From Symbiodinium natans (lineage: Eukaryota; Sar; Dinophyceae; Suessiales; Symbiodiniaceae), in assembly GCA_905221605.1 (NCBI GenBank), contig CAJNDS010002105.1, forward strand, positions 310,001 to 374,000: a stretch of 64,000 nucleotides of DNA, read 5' to 3'. Below the pieces are notes generated by a model that was given only the letters and a program-made list of their open reading frames with translations, was not told the origin of the DNA and did no database searches. Position numbers and translations under genes: made by a program. Positions 53,434-63,710 of the stretch are shown one piece after another; position 1 is the first letter of the stretch; the number at the start of each line of letters is the position of its first letter.

Positions 53434-53517
53434 AAAACACTCCATGAGGCTGCTGGTCACAACCGGCCTATGAGTTGACGTCTACATGGCAGAGAGCGTG
53501 GGCTTCGAAACGATGCC

Positions 53518-53720
53518 ATGGCTTCCACCACAGAAATGCTCTCTGAGCTAGCGTTGGGCCAACACATCCAGAGACAGTTTGCTCTCGATCCAGTGCGCCA
53601 ATGCAGCGGCGCACACACAGAGCTGAGGCTTGTGCACGCTGATACCGAAATCCATCCAGCTGAGATCCTTGACTCGACGATGCCTCGACGGCTCACGAGG
53701 CTCACCCTCTCACCTTTCAC
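53518..53720 (+). CDS. Plus-strand exon, unknown
   Basis: ATG 53518: MASTTEMLSELALGQHIQRQ, FALDPVRQCSGAHTELRLVH, ADTEIHPAEILDSTMPRRL. The first 65 residues look coding; after about 53720 the frame turns Pro/His/Thr-rich and is doubtful. I considered a retroelement RNase H remnant but saw no catalytic pattern. Confidence 0.4.
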
Positions 53721-53955
53721 CCTTCACAAGAGCAAACAATCTACGCACACAGGCGTAAGTGTCACTGCACCCCTGCAAGCCCGCCCCCTCATTCGCGCCC
53801 TGCCCCCCCTAGCCTCGGCGAGGACATGTCAGGCCTTGTTGACGACATGGGCGCACCGGCCAGCTCACACGCATCCAAACAGATCTCTACGAGTGCATAC
53901 AAGGCGCAGGAATGACACCGGGGAAGGCTCTGGCTCCAAGTCCTGAGACTAGACT

Positions 53956-53992
53956 TGAACAGAACTGAACAGAATTGAACAGAATTGAGAGT
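53956..53992. repeat. GAACAGAATT tandem repeat
   Basis: Three to four copies of GAACAGAATT/GAACAGAACT, in the probable intron after the 54.2-kb exon. Confidence 0.85.
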
Positions 53993-54235
53993 CGTACCTG
54001 AGACTCTGCTTCTGGTTCGGCACGGAGCACCTGAAACGCTGTATCTGTAGAGACTGTGAACTCCAAATAACTCCAACGTCCACCAAACAGAGCGAGAGCC
54101 TCTCGGAAGATCTCTTTCGCAGCTTCCACAGGCAGGAAGAGGCAAGGACAGTACCTCTGACTGCATACGACACTTGCGAGTTCAATGTCACTTCGTTCTG
54201 GCTTAGCTACTCTGACGAGCTGAAAACATACGTGA
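53993..54235 (-). CDS. Exon, unknown protein
   Basis: Minus frame with LVRVAKPERSDIELASVVCS, QRYCPCLFLPVEAAKEIFRE, ALALFGGRWSYLEFTVSTDT and AFQVLRAEPEAESQVR. Very strong coding composition, about 80 residues. An upstream piece (about 54370-54280, RQACGGLSELIVPPCLAVQL) may be the preceding exon. No known domain. Confidence 0.5.
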
Positions 54236-54249
54236 TCATACGTGCATGT

Positions 54250-55095
54250 GCCGAGGCAAATACATATCAGTTGCAAGAAAGTATGATTCCGCATGAGCTG
54301 CACGGCAAGACAAGGCGGCACGATGAGCTCGCTGAGGCCGCCGCATGCCTGCCTCACGGTAAAGCTTTGCGATGCCATGCCAGCAAACCTGACGCAGGTA
54401 CTGTGTATTCAACCATGTCCAAATCTGCGAGTCTGTTACTTAAAATCATGATCCAAGCTGTCATTGCTCAAAACATGCGGAACGTGAACACATGTGCTTG
54501 GCAGGCTCACGTGGCTCGGTTTCTGGTAGCAAGGCAAAAGTTCGGAATGGAGGGCTGACACGAGCAGCGTTCACACAGGCAAGTCGACTGTTTTGCTCTC
54601 GCGAACTTCGCCAGGCTCTCTTCATCTCCCCTCGGCTCCTAGGCATACTACCACACCAGATGCCGTGATCCACCTCCATCAGAGGAAAAAATGCATGCGC
54701 TTTATATGTGTTAAGGGTGCATCCGAGCTCAACAACAGCTCTGGAGCACAAAGAGGATCATCGGCCAAGATGTGTGAAACACCTACAGATCCTCGTCAGT
54801 GCTGCCCGGCCAAGCGACTCCTCGCCAAGCCACTCCGCGTGCTGCTTGCTTAGACAGCAGTAGCGCCATTTTTCTGAATCAGCAATGACTCTGAAAGTTT
54901 CGCAAACGGTCCAAATCGTTTCTGGACCCCTCCCTTCCTCACATCCCCACATGATCTTCTGGCATGTTTCTGAAGCTTTCTCCTTGTGCTCCGCATTGCT
55001 CCGCCAAACCCTTCATTTTTGCCCTTCTTGTGAACAGGCCTTGCGCAAACGAGGGCTCCTTTGACTGTACCCCCTTGTGTTTAACATGTTAACAT
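54250..55095. other. Mostly intron-like
   Basis: A weak minus exon candidate lies at about 54700-54610 (FFPLMEVDHGIWCGSM). Otherwise nothing is supported. Confidence 0.3.
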
Positions 55096-55104
55096 GTTTC
55101 AACA

Positions 55105-55857
55105 TCTTGCGTTGACAAAGTCGGAAAGATCATATTCACAAACGCTCCTTCGCTGGTGTGGGTGCAGGTAGACGCAGACATAGCTGAGAAGGACGTCCGC
55201 AGCCTCAGTTGCTGGGTCTGTCAAGGGGACATTATGGACACCCAAAGGATGTAATCTCCCAAAGAGTATCCGCACCTTGCTGCCATGCAGCCCTTCGTAG
55301 AAGACACTGCGCAACCCGTGGTCCTCTGGATCCACGATCACCTCAAGTTGTTACGCAAGTTGTGCAAGCCCGGCCTAGGCCGCGCAAGACGGGTGCAAGA
55401 TCGGGAATTTTGGTGGGCTTCGGCGTGAGGTTTTCAGGGCATCTGCGTGTGCAGGGAGCCTTCTGTTTTGCTGCAGGTGCCAGTGGACTGTATGCTGACG
55501 CCGTTGATGCGGAACGTGTTCCCTGGTTTTGTCTGTGGGTGCAGAGGCGACCTGCACTGACTCGTGGGCCTGTTGTCCATGCAAAAACCATTCGTCTGCG
55601 AAGCCACACATACGGTGCTGCGGACAGCGTCTGAAGCTCCCATCAGGTTCGGGCTTACCAAGCCCCTGAACCCACTGTGCGCACCTTGTGGATAACCTTG
55701 TTAAGGCCTTCCTTCCTTGATCTGTGAACATGATGAATGGCAACAATCTCTCTAACCCATTGAGATCCACACAGCGAATCCAGACCAGGTGACTCTGAAG
55801 AGACAAACCAAGAAACCATGCAATGCCTGCAAAGCCGTCAGACACTACTGAGGCCAC
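55105..55857 (-). CDS. Three-exon gene, unknown protein
   Basis: Exon 1, about 55857-55700: MASVVSDGFAGIAWFLGLSL, QSHLVWIRCVDLNGLERLLP, FIMFTDQGRKALTRL. Exon 2, about 55650-55435 in another frame: SDAVRSTVCVASQTNGFCMD, NRPTSQCRSPLHPQTKPGNT, FRINGVSIQSTGTCSKTEGS (Cys-rich). Exon 3, about 55345-55105: VIVDPEDHGLRSVFYEGLHG, SKVRILFGRLHPLGVHNVPL, AADVLLSYVCVYLHPHQRRS. All are convincingly coding. No family I can name. Confidence 0.5.
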
Positions 55858-55859
55858 AC

Positions 55860-56740
55860 AACCCCCATCCCCTGAAACACTTCAAGAGCTCACGTCGGAA
55901 CATGCACAGCATCTAGTACGACACTCTGTGCCAATTGAGGTCGGAACAAGGCCTTGCCAGAAGCCATAGCACACCTTCAGCAGATTTCCGCAGCATCCCG
56001 CTTCTTTTTCTCATCTTCTGAAGATGCGAAAGCACTGCCCGTCACTATTCCTCACTACAATCCTCGATACTCAGTCAAGTCGCTCCAAGCCCAGCCCCAA
56101 TCTTCAGACCAAGCGCAACCTGAGAGTCTTCGAGCTGAGCTGTGAGAAACGAAGGGGCGCGCTCCTTCTGCCAGATTCCCCAAATATTCTCAAGCTGAAT
56201 TTGGATGCCGCGGAACAAGGTCCCAGCGCTGCACACCGTAGTAGAGAAGAAGGACCACGAAGTAACCCGATTTCAGAGCTCTGATCAGCTCAGTATCACC
56301 AATCTCAGCAGCAGAGCTTGAGGAGGGCTAAAACGCAGTTGGATGTTGCCGCACAGAGAGAATAAACTGAATTGATCTCAATTGAACAGAAAGAATGTTT
56401 TCGATGTTGCAGCATTGCAGGTTCTAGGGCCTCTGTAGGCCTCTAGGGAATGCGCACGTTCGGTACGCCTGGAAGTCCGGCATGACCCGGCTGGGAATTG
56501 CGAGACAGCTGCCGATGAAAGCACCACCAGCAACACCTCAGTTGAACAGTTCCCGAAATTTCCCGAATTGCCGAATCCGCCGAATCCACTGCCGAATACT
56601 GCCGAGTCAAGCCGACAAACATAGAGCTCAAAGCACGTCGGGATACCTGCAAGCCCGCATGTACAGCCAGACCCAACTGCGCCCACAGCTTTTAGAAGCA
56701 GCCATCGGAGCCTCCAAACAAGCACAGCGAAGCGACTGGA
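55860..56740. other. No firm gene
   Basis: Only low-confidence open frames on both strands. Confidence 0.3.
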
Positions 56741-56799
56741 AGCTAGCGCATGAGCCAGGCCTCCAGTGCGCTCGCCGCGTGATGCTGTAGCGCTGTCTC

Positions 56800-57009
56800 A
56801 GGGCCTTCTGTTTGGGGTTGCTGCCTTGGGTGACCCCACTGTTGCCAATGTTTCATGTGCTGTGCTTCCATATCAACTGTCGAAGCCGAGATCAGCCAAG
56901 AGTCTCTCAATCCCAAGCCCAGACAAGACCTGGCCCAATTCTGCCGCAGCCACTGATGATGGACTCCGCTGCGCGCAAGCTGCCAGAACTTCCTGTGGGC
57001 AGCGCGCAC
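56800..57009 (-). CDS. Short exon, unknown
   Basis: Minus segment about 56960-56875 encodes SVAAAELGQVLSGLGIERLL followed by ADLGF. Protein-like but short. Confidence 0.35.
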
Positions 57010-57403
57010 AACTGCTGGGTTGATGGGCAGTAGTAGGATGCAGTAAGTTAAAAAGGCAATAACAAATACAGTTAAGCCTGGCGCAGCGACTCTTCAGGGA
57101 CCGGCAGCAACGCAGCGAGGAGCCCCATCACCGAGCGGAGCGGTGCCTGCGCCGGCGCCTTGCTCTGGGCTTCGTTCGCTTCTTCTCTTGACAAATCTTG
57201 ACAAGCATCTGAAAGCATATGCGCACACAGAATCACACAGAGCACCAGCACTGTTTACAACGCTTTACAACGCCGGTTACGGGCCTGATCTCAGCTGAAC
57301 ATGGCTGCTGGCAGCCGGGCCACCCCACGCAAGCCGTCCAGGCGCCGCAATCCTCGCACCAGCTCCTGCAGCATGCTTGATACGGAGAATTACAAAGAAC
57401 TTG

Positions 57404-57700
57404 TCAGGCACATCTTCTTCCGGCCTCCGAAGTCATTGACGACAGCCACTTCTGATCCAGCGGTGCTGATAGGCGGGAAAAATGTGCGCGACAAAGTGGG
57501 CATTTGCCTCCAGACATGCTCAGATTCCCATGTTGATCTGTCTTCCTGACACATGCCCCCTGCAGTTTCTCTGGCTTCAGAACCTCCACCCTGGACACCG
57601 ATCCTGATTGTCTCTTTGCAAAACAGTGGCGCGGTCGAAGCTTAACGGCGCAGGCGGTGTGAATGAAGTGGGGACATGCCTTGACAGGCAAGCCATGGAG
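57404..57700 (-). CDS. RING/RING-H2-like finger, partial
   Basis: The minus frame contains LPVKACPHFIHTACAVKL, with the C-x-H-x2-H-x2-C arrangement of a RING-H2 core, and further on GGKCPLCRAHFSRL, the final C-x2-C. The ~45 residues between them are long for a RING loop, so an intron probably lies between. The first C-x2-C pair is not visible immediately upstream, so the domain is incomplete here, either on another exon or degraded. If complete it would be an E3 ubiquitin ligase-type domain. Confidence 0.45.
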   Translation of the reverse strand, partial: LHGLPVKACPHFIHTACAVKLRPRHCFAKRQSGSVSRVEVLKPEKLQGACVRKTDQHGNLSMSGGKCPLCRAHFSRLSAPLDQKWLSSMTSEAGRRCA

Positions 57701-58158
57701 TCCATGGAGTCCAGGATTTAGGGATTGCCCATCATCACGCCGAACCTGTATGCAGTCTGAGGAGCCCGAATCGTCACGGATTGGATCTGATCAGATACCA
57801 AGAACGAGCATGTCCCACTACCTTCAATCCATTGCAGAAGAGTTGTACACAAGGTGCAGAGGTCTCGTAGCTGTGCTCGTCTTTATGCAATTTCGTGCTT
57901 CTTCACGGCTAGGCTGCTCAAGGCATCCAGACACACGCTGCAAGTTTCCAAATCATCAGCACCTTCGGGGGCCGACGCACATCGTCTTAATTATGTTTTG
58001 CATTGTTTTGCTCTGCCTTGCTTTTCAGATAAGGAGCTCATGGACGTCCATTATACTCATCGCTGCCCCACAGTTCTTTCCATCCGGCCACGGCCACACG
58101 CATCTACGCTGCACACATCCATAGTGGGCTTTGCTGTTGGCAATATCAAATCATTCGC

Positions 58159-58632
58159 ATGTCCAAGACTGGCAGGCGTTTCTCAGTGGATGTCAGAACC
58201 ATCCCTGCGGCAGAGGAAAAATTGAAAGAGTCTGACTTGAGCCATGAATGGCTGTCAAGGAGTGCGCATCCAGACCATAATTTCACAAATTGCCTTCGCG
58301 ATTGCGACACACTGGCACGGGCAACTGAAACTAACAAGTATCGTGTCTTTCCATGCCCATCATGCCAACCAGCCTGGCAACTGCCGTTGCGGCCACCTGT
58401 CATGACACCGAAACGATTGCAGGCGCGACGCCTCATTGTACGAACAAAACTCACCAGCGCCACAGCAACATTCAACAAATATGGAGCCGACATCCAGCAA
58501 ACATCAAGTCCATGTCCCGCAAGCACGGAAGACACACTCACCAACAGCCTTTTTCACCACCAAGCCAGAAGCGAACAGCCACGTGACCGGAAAAAATCGC
58601 GCCCCAAAAGAGATAGTAAATTCAAAAATTAG
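58159..58632 (+). CDS. Plus-strand 157-aa ORF, unknown
   Basis: ATG 58159 to a stop at 58630-58632. Charged soluble start (MSKTGRRFSVDVRTIPAAEE, KLKESDLSHEW), a CPSCQPAW motif, and a basic C-terminus (ARSEQPRDRKKSRPKRDSKF). The composition favours coding on the plus strand, against the regional direction. The overlapping minus frame is less convincing. No family. Confidence 0.4.
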   Translation: MSKTGRRFSVDVRTIPAAEEKLKESDLSHEWLSRSAHPDHNFTNCLRDCDTLARATETNKYRVFPCPSCQPAWQLPLRPPVMTPKRLQARRLIVRTKLTSATATFNKYGADIQQTSSPCPASTEDTLTNSLFHHQARSEQPRDRKKSRPKRDSKFKN

Positions 58633-59700
58633 AAACAGGCAAATTTAATAAACGCAACAGCCGCATTTAATTTATCAACGACGAGGAAGCTAGAAACCTC
58701 CCACCGTGCGACCCGAGTGTCACTGGCCGGCAATCAAGATGGAAAAATCACATTCAGCAAACACCAAAGCCACCATCAACACAAACGACGTACGCAGAAG
58801 TGATCAGCCGCATGACTAAAACATCACGCCCAAAAGCATAACACCATATACACCCCAGCTTCGGAAACCAAGTCTTGGATGCTTGAGGAGAAACGAACCT
58901 AGCTCTTATTGTTGAAGGCAGCAACACTGACACAACTGGCAAACCGCGAAGACAAGATGCAAACTTCTGTCGTTCAGATGCAACCGTGCCAAACTCCTAC
59001 TTCTGAGATGTGGTGAAGACGACATGCTGACACGGGATTCGTCTGGAGCAAGCAGCCCGCAGCAAACCCCCCCTCTTGGACCTGCCCGAACCGCTTGGAG
59101 GAAGCACAATCCGATGCCGCGAGGTCGATAAATGCCGTCTTGACAAATTGAGACGGCGGGGGTGGCGCCTGTCGAGCCTAGGGCAAGCTTGTCCCGACAC
59201 AAGCAGGCTTGGACATTGAGGCCGCCGGGAAGCTGTGGAGAGCCGTTGCCGCAACATCCGACACCTGCCTTCACCCTTTGCGGTTCCTGCCCCACCCACG
59301 TCGATGCCGTCTCTGCGCCATTCGCTATGCGCGCCCTCTGCGCAGCCTGCACTAAGCTACACTGCAGGCCGGTTAAGTGAGTCAAACAACCTGCAAGAAG
59401 CAACATCTACCTCGACCCAAGTTTTGCTGTGCGTCCCCCATAAACGAATTCAATGCTAGAAACGTCCACATTCAGCAAAACGACGAAGGCAGCATAACAC
59501 CAAGCGTGCAGTCGGACTACCACTACCAAACATACCCCGTTGGGGCAAATTCAACACTAAAACAGAGCCACATTCAGCAACCGACGAAGCCAGAAATCAA
59601 CTGCGCGGTCACTGTTCGACTGCTGACGACACCGCAACGAAATTCAACTTTAGAAAGGGGCGCATTCAGCAACCCAATGCTGATGTCTGCACGTGCGAGC
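58620..59700. repeat. Dispersed CATTCAGCAA / GACGAAG repeat units
   Basis: Related words recur: CACATTCAGCAAACACC (58748), CACATTCAGCAAAACGACGAAG (59467), CACATTCAGCAACCGACGAAG (59570) and CGCATTCAGCAACCC (59664), often preceded by (T/C)TAGAAA or ACTAAAAC. An inverted copy lies at 59770-59787. Confidence 0.65.
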
Positions 59701-59857
59701 GGGTTTGCCCGAGGCTCCTTTGCTGTTTGTTGAGTGTGGCCTTCATGCTTGTGACTGCGTCTGTCCAATTTGCTGAATGTGGCTCTGCTGCTTTTGACTT
59801 TTGGGTGCTGTTTGTTGGCTATTCTATGTTTCTTGAATGTGTCTACTCCCATGGTTA

Positions 59858-61020
59858 TAGAGGCAAATTAGCATCAAGCTGCAAGCTCTGAGCTTCTACA
59901 TGATAAAGGCTGTCCAAGGCACGGATGGAGAAGAATTGCATGATACTGGCGATGAGAACTATATTCTCCCGGACCTCATGCGAAAAATGTGAGAGCATGT
60001 GCTGGCTGCTCCTCCCGCAAAGCTGGGAGCCACACAACGCCACGGACCCGTGAAGATCTCGTAGCTGCATGCTCGGATTCGGTGAGGAGGATCCAGTCCT
60101 GCAAAGCGTTGAAGTTCCTGAGACCCCCGCAGCCCCTGATGCTGTCCGTCCTCATCCCGAACGAGCTCTTGCAGGGCAAGCAAAAGCTGACCTGAAACTT
60201 GACTCTGTCATTCTCTATCCACGTCTATCTTCCACCCCTCCCAGGGGCTCTCAACTACCCGAGCGGCCAGCCACCACCGACACCTCGCGTAGCCGGGCTC
60301 TTGCCCCTCTCTGTGCCCAATGTGCCCAGTGTGCTCACAAGCCAAGGTGCCTTTGACTTTCAGCCTGGCTTGCACCTGCGGCTCACGCGGCTCACGCGGA
60401 CTCACGCGGCTCCCGCCGCTCATGTGACTCATCGCAGCGCTCTTCATGGCAGAGAAAACGAATTTTGGAATGAAATAGGAAGAAAGAGTTAAAAACCATG
60501 AAAGCAAAAGCAAAGGCGAAAGCACTAGGCCATTGGGGTTCCAACTCTTCTCACCAAGATCTCGCTCAGAAAATTCTGCAGTCGCCTTCATGCTGCACAG
60601 CATCCAAGCACGATGGCAGCATTGACGCCGAGCACAAGTAGCATGATTTCGCATGTTCCGTTTCGCAAAGTCAGGCTGCAATCGCCTCTGCAAGGAGTCT
60701 CGCAGGCGATGCTGCAGCTGAAGAGCCTCGCGAATCTTCCGGAGCCTGAGATCAGAGACGAAGTCCTCCGAAGATCCCGTACTTAAACTGGAAAGACAAG
60801 CAGTCTATGATTCTCAAAGCCATCAAAGCCTCGTCCCACCCTCCTCTTCACCTGTGAGCACTGCACTTCTGCACTTGCCACAGTTGACAATGTTGACACA
60901 GGGCAAAACAAGGAAGCGTCAGAGGGCAGAGGGCGCACAATTGCTGCAGTAGGCTTGCAAGTGGTGCAGGCTATCTTCCGGCACCTGGCCAGTTTCAAGT
61001 TTTCCGATACTCACTTTCTT
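59858..61020 (-). CDS. Multi-exon helical gene, unknown protein
   Basis: Minus exons: about 61015-60945 (KKVSIGKLETGQVPEDSLHH, LQAYCSNCA); about 60780-60660 (STGSSEDFVSDLRLRKIREA, LQLQHRLRDSLQRRLQPDF), whose acceptor CTTGTCTTTCCAG is visible just upstream; 60610-60570 (MKATAEFSERDLGE); about 60180-60030 (DSIRGCGGLRNFNALQDWIL, LTESEHAATRSS); and 60010-59858 (SHFSHEVRENIVLIASIMQF, FSIRALDSLYHVEAQSLQLD). The 60.7-kb exon is a coiled coil. Another acidic piece (FVDMEHFVQENAFV) at about 61250-61210 may lie upstream. No family recognised. Confidence 0.5.
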
Positions 61021-61240
61021 CAACACTCTTCTGGGCCGAAACGGAAACACGGGTGAGTCAACACAGGCAGCCGGCCATCTCCCGCGGCATGGATGCAACC
61101 CGCAGGCCAGACTGGAGGAGCAGCTTGTGTGCTCAACATAACATGTTGTAACATGTTGTAACTTGCCCCAAAACACATGAAGAAGACTGTGTCCCCCTCC
61201 CCCCCCCCCCACAAATGCGTTCTCCTGCACAAAGTGCTCC

Positions 61241-62131
61241 ATGTCGACGAACATCTTCCCAAAACTGGAGTCGGGAACGGGCCTCGTCTCACAGGTCTCA
61301 ACATGTCCCAGCCACATCCGCCATCTTGTGCAGAAGTCTGCCTCAGGCTTGGCCAGCACAGAAACATGGCCGCCACCAGCATCGAGAGCGCAGCCTCCAA
61401 GGGTGGGGGAGTGCTTCTTGGCTTCTTACCGCTCATTGCTCCCAACTCCATCCCAGTCCCGAAACCATCGAAAGCCGGCAGGGGGTATGCCATTTTGTCA
61501 AGTTATCCCGGACTTCATGCTTGGACTTGGCACTGGCTTCAAGCGCCGAGGGGCTAGCAACGGACGATTCTGGACGATTGGTGGTCACTTTTTGCTGCGT
61601 AAAGTATTGAAAGTGTGGGGGCGATACGCCGTAGACTCAACGAGCAGAGTGCAATACCACAGCCAAGAAAATCAAGAACCTTGCTTCTCAAGGCTGTTGT
61701 TACTTAGAGACTCAGTGCACATCGAGCAGGAAACCTGCACCCGTGCCGACGGGCGCAGTGTGCTTGAGTTCCTGCCTGTCCTCTGCTGCGAAACGACTGG
61801 TGAATGGAAGCATCCATTTTCCAGTGCGGTTCTTAGCCGACATTTGTACCATCACAAAGGGGATTGTTTGGGTGCAGCGCGTTCAATGCTTCGGGCAGAG
61901 GGAGGCACCATGGAACTCATGGAACTCGCTGTGAAGGGTGTGACATGGTGCAACCGCTTCCTGGCCCAGGATGAGACAAGGAAGCCACTTCGAGCCAACG
62001 AGGGCGAAGATGGGCGAAGATGTAGGAAGATGGGCGAAGGTGTGTCTAGCTCGAACACCAGCAACAGCGCCGCCCCGGCGAGTAAGAGTCCAAAAAGTGG
62101 CCATCTATCAATTCGTAGGATAATCGGATAG
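61241..62131 (+). CDS. Long plus-strand ORF, doubtful
   Basis: Open for 296 codons from ATG. The last third looks more coding (AARSMLRAEGGTMELMELAV, LAQDETRKPLRANEGEDGRR) but the first half is Pro/Ser-rich and overlaps possible minus exons. Kept as a candidate only. Confidence 0.25.
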   Translation: MSTNIFPKLESGTGLVSQVSTCPSHIRHLVQKSASGLASTETWPPPASRAQPPRVGECFLASYRSLLPTPSQSRNHRKPAGGMPFCQVIPDFMLGLGTGFKRRGASNGRFWTIGGHFLLRKVLKVWGRYAVDSTSRVQYHSQENQEPCFSRLLLLRDSVHIEQETCTRADGRSVLEFLPVLCCETTGEWKHPFSSAVLSRHLYHHKGDCLGAARSMLRAEGGTMELMELAVKGVTWCNRFLAQDETRKPLRANEGEDGRRCRKMGEGVSSSNTSNSAAPASKSPKSGHLSIRRIIG

Positions 62132-62351
62132 GGTCCATCCGACAAGGCATAGACCCTCTCCATATCCCCCCACCCCCATCAAATAGACGCCTATCAATGA
62201 CACCACGTAACTTTCGAACAGACCCGTATCCAGAGACCCCTAATCCCAATCCGATAGACCCCAATAATCAAGGCCCTATCCGCGCTCGTAGGTCTTATCT
62301 GCAGGGAGAGATAGACCCTTATGTTTCTCGGATAGGGGTCTATCCCCCGCC
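62101..62351. repeat. GGTCTATC / GATAGACC repeat flank, left
   Basis: Contains many copies of ATAGACC, GGTCTATC and TATCCG in both orientations (for example near 62127, 62259, 62311, 62330). Ends in GGGGTCTATC just before the telomere-like block. Confidence 0.6.
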
Positions 62352-63593
62352 CCCTTAAGCCCTAAGCAAATCCCAAATCCTAAGCAAACACTAAACCCTG
62401 AACAAACTCTAAACCCTACACAGACCCAGCAAACCCTAAAGCCTAAGCAAACCCTAAACAAACCCTGAACCCTAAACAAATTCAAGTTCTAGCCGAAAGA
62501 AACCCTAAACCCTAGTTAAACCCTAAAACTTCAAACAATCCCAGCAAATCCTAAACCCTAAATCGCCACTCTACTTAAACCTTAAACAAACCTCAAACTC
62601 TAAACGAACACTACGCCCTAAAGCAAACCTAAACCCGAAGCAAACCCTAAAACTTTGAACAAACCCTATACCCCAAGGAAACCCTAAACCCGAAACAAAC
62701 CCCAAACAAGCCCCGAAACCCAAGCAAATACTGAACCCCACACAAACCCTAAACCCAAGCATACCCTAAACACTCAACCCTAAACAAACCCTTAACCCTA
62801 CCAAACCCTGAATCCAAAACAACTCTTACGTTCTAGACAAAACCTAAACCCTAAACAAAACCCAAATCCTGAAGCAACCCGGCCTAATCAAACCATAAAT
62901 CCCAAACAAACCATCTACCCAACAAACCCTAAATCCTAAACAAACCCTAGACCCTGAACAAACCCTAAACGCAACAAACACTAAACCCGAAACAAAACCA
63001 AAACACTAAACAAACCCTAAACCCAAAAGAAACATTAAACCCTAAACGAGAAACTTAAACAAGCCCTACACCCTAAGCAAACCCTAAACCCGAAACCTTA
63101 AACGAACAGTAAGCCCTAACAAACCTTATACGCTTAACAGACCCCAAGTCCTAAACAAACCCTGAACCCCACACAAACCTTAATCCTAAAGAAGCCAAAC
63201 CCTGAATCCTAAACAACCCTAAATCCAAAACAAACCCTAAACCCTAAACAAACCGTGAAACCAACAAACACTACCCCGCAAAACAAAAAAAAAAAACAAA
63301 CCCTAAACCTGAACAAACCTTAACCCCTAAACAAACACACCCTATACCCGAAGTAAACCCTAAACCCTAAACAAACCCTAAACGCTCAACAAACCCTATA
63401 CGCTTCGCAAACCCTAGGCCCTAAACAAACCCTAAAGTTTGAGCATACCCTATATACCCGAAGCAAACCCTAAACCCCTATGCAAACCCTCAACAAACCC
63501 CAAACCCTAAACAAACCCTAAACCCTAAACAAGTCCAAAACCCTAAAGACACCTTAAACCCTAAACACCCTCGACCCTAAACAAACCCTACAC
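62352..63593. repeat. Degenerate telomere-like block, ~1.2 kb
   Basis: CCCTAAA units alternate with CCCTAAACAAA, giving mixed 7- and 11-bp periods with many substitutions. The orientation is CCCTAAA on the plus strand throughout. An A9-10 run interrupts it at about 63285. Confidence 0.85.
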
Positions 63594-63710
63594 CGGGGTC
63601 TATCAATAGGGTCCTATGGCCGGTCAGGATAGGTTTGCGAATAGCGGCCTAACCAAAATGCATAGGGGTCTGTATAAGGGTCACTATACGGGTCTATCGA
63701 CGCAAATCAT
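63594..63710. repeat. GGTCTATC repeat flank, right
   Basis: Starts GGGGTCTATC immediately after the telomere-like block and carries further GGGTC, CTATAC and GGGTCTATCG words, mirroring the left flank. Confidence 0.6.

Noticed and set aside
61485-61502. GTATGCCATTTTGTCAAG, similar to the spliced leader
   Set aside because: It needs one insertion and a two-base deletion to match, and no intron-free gene follows clearly.
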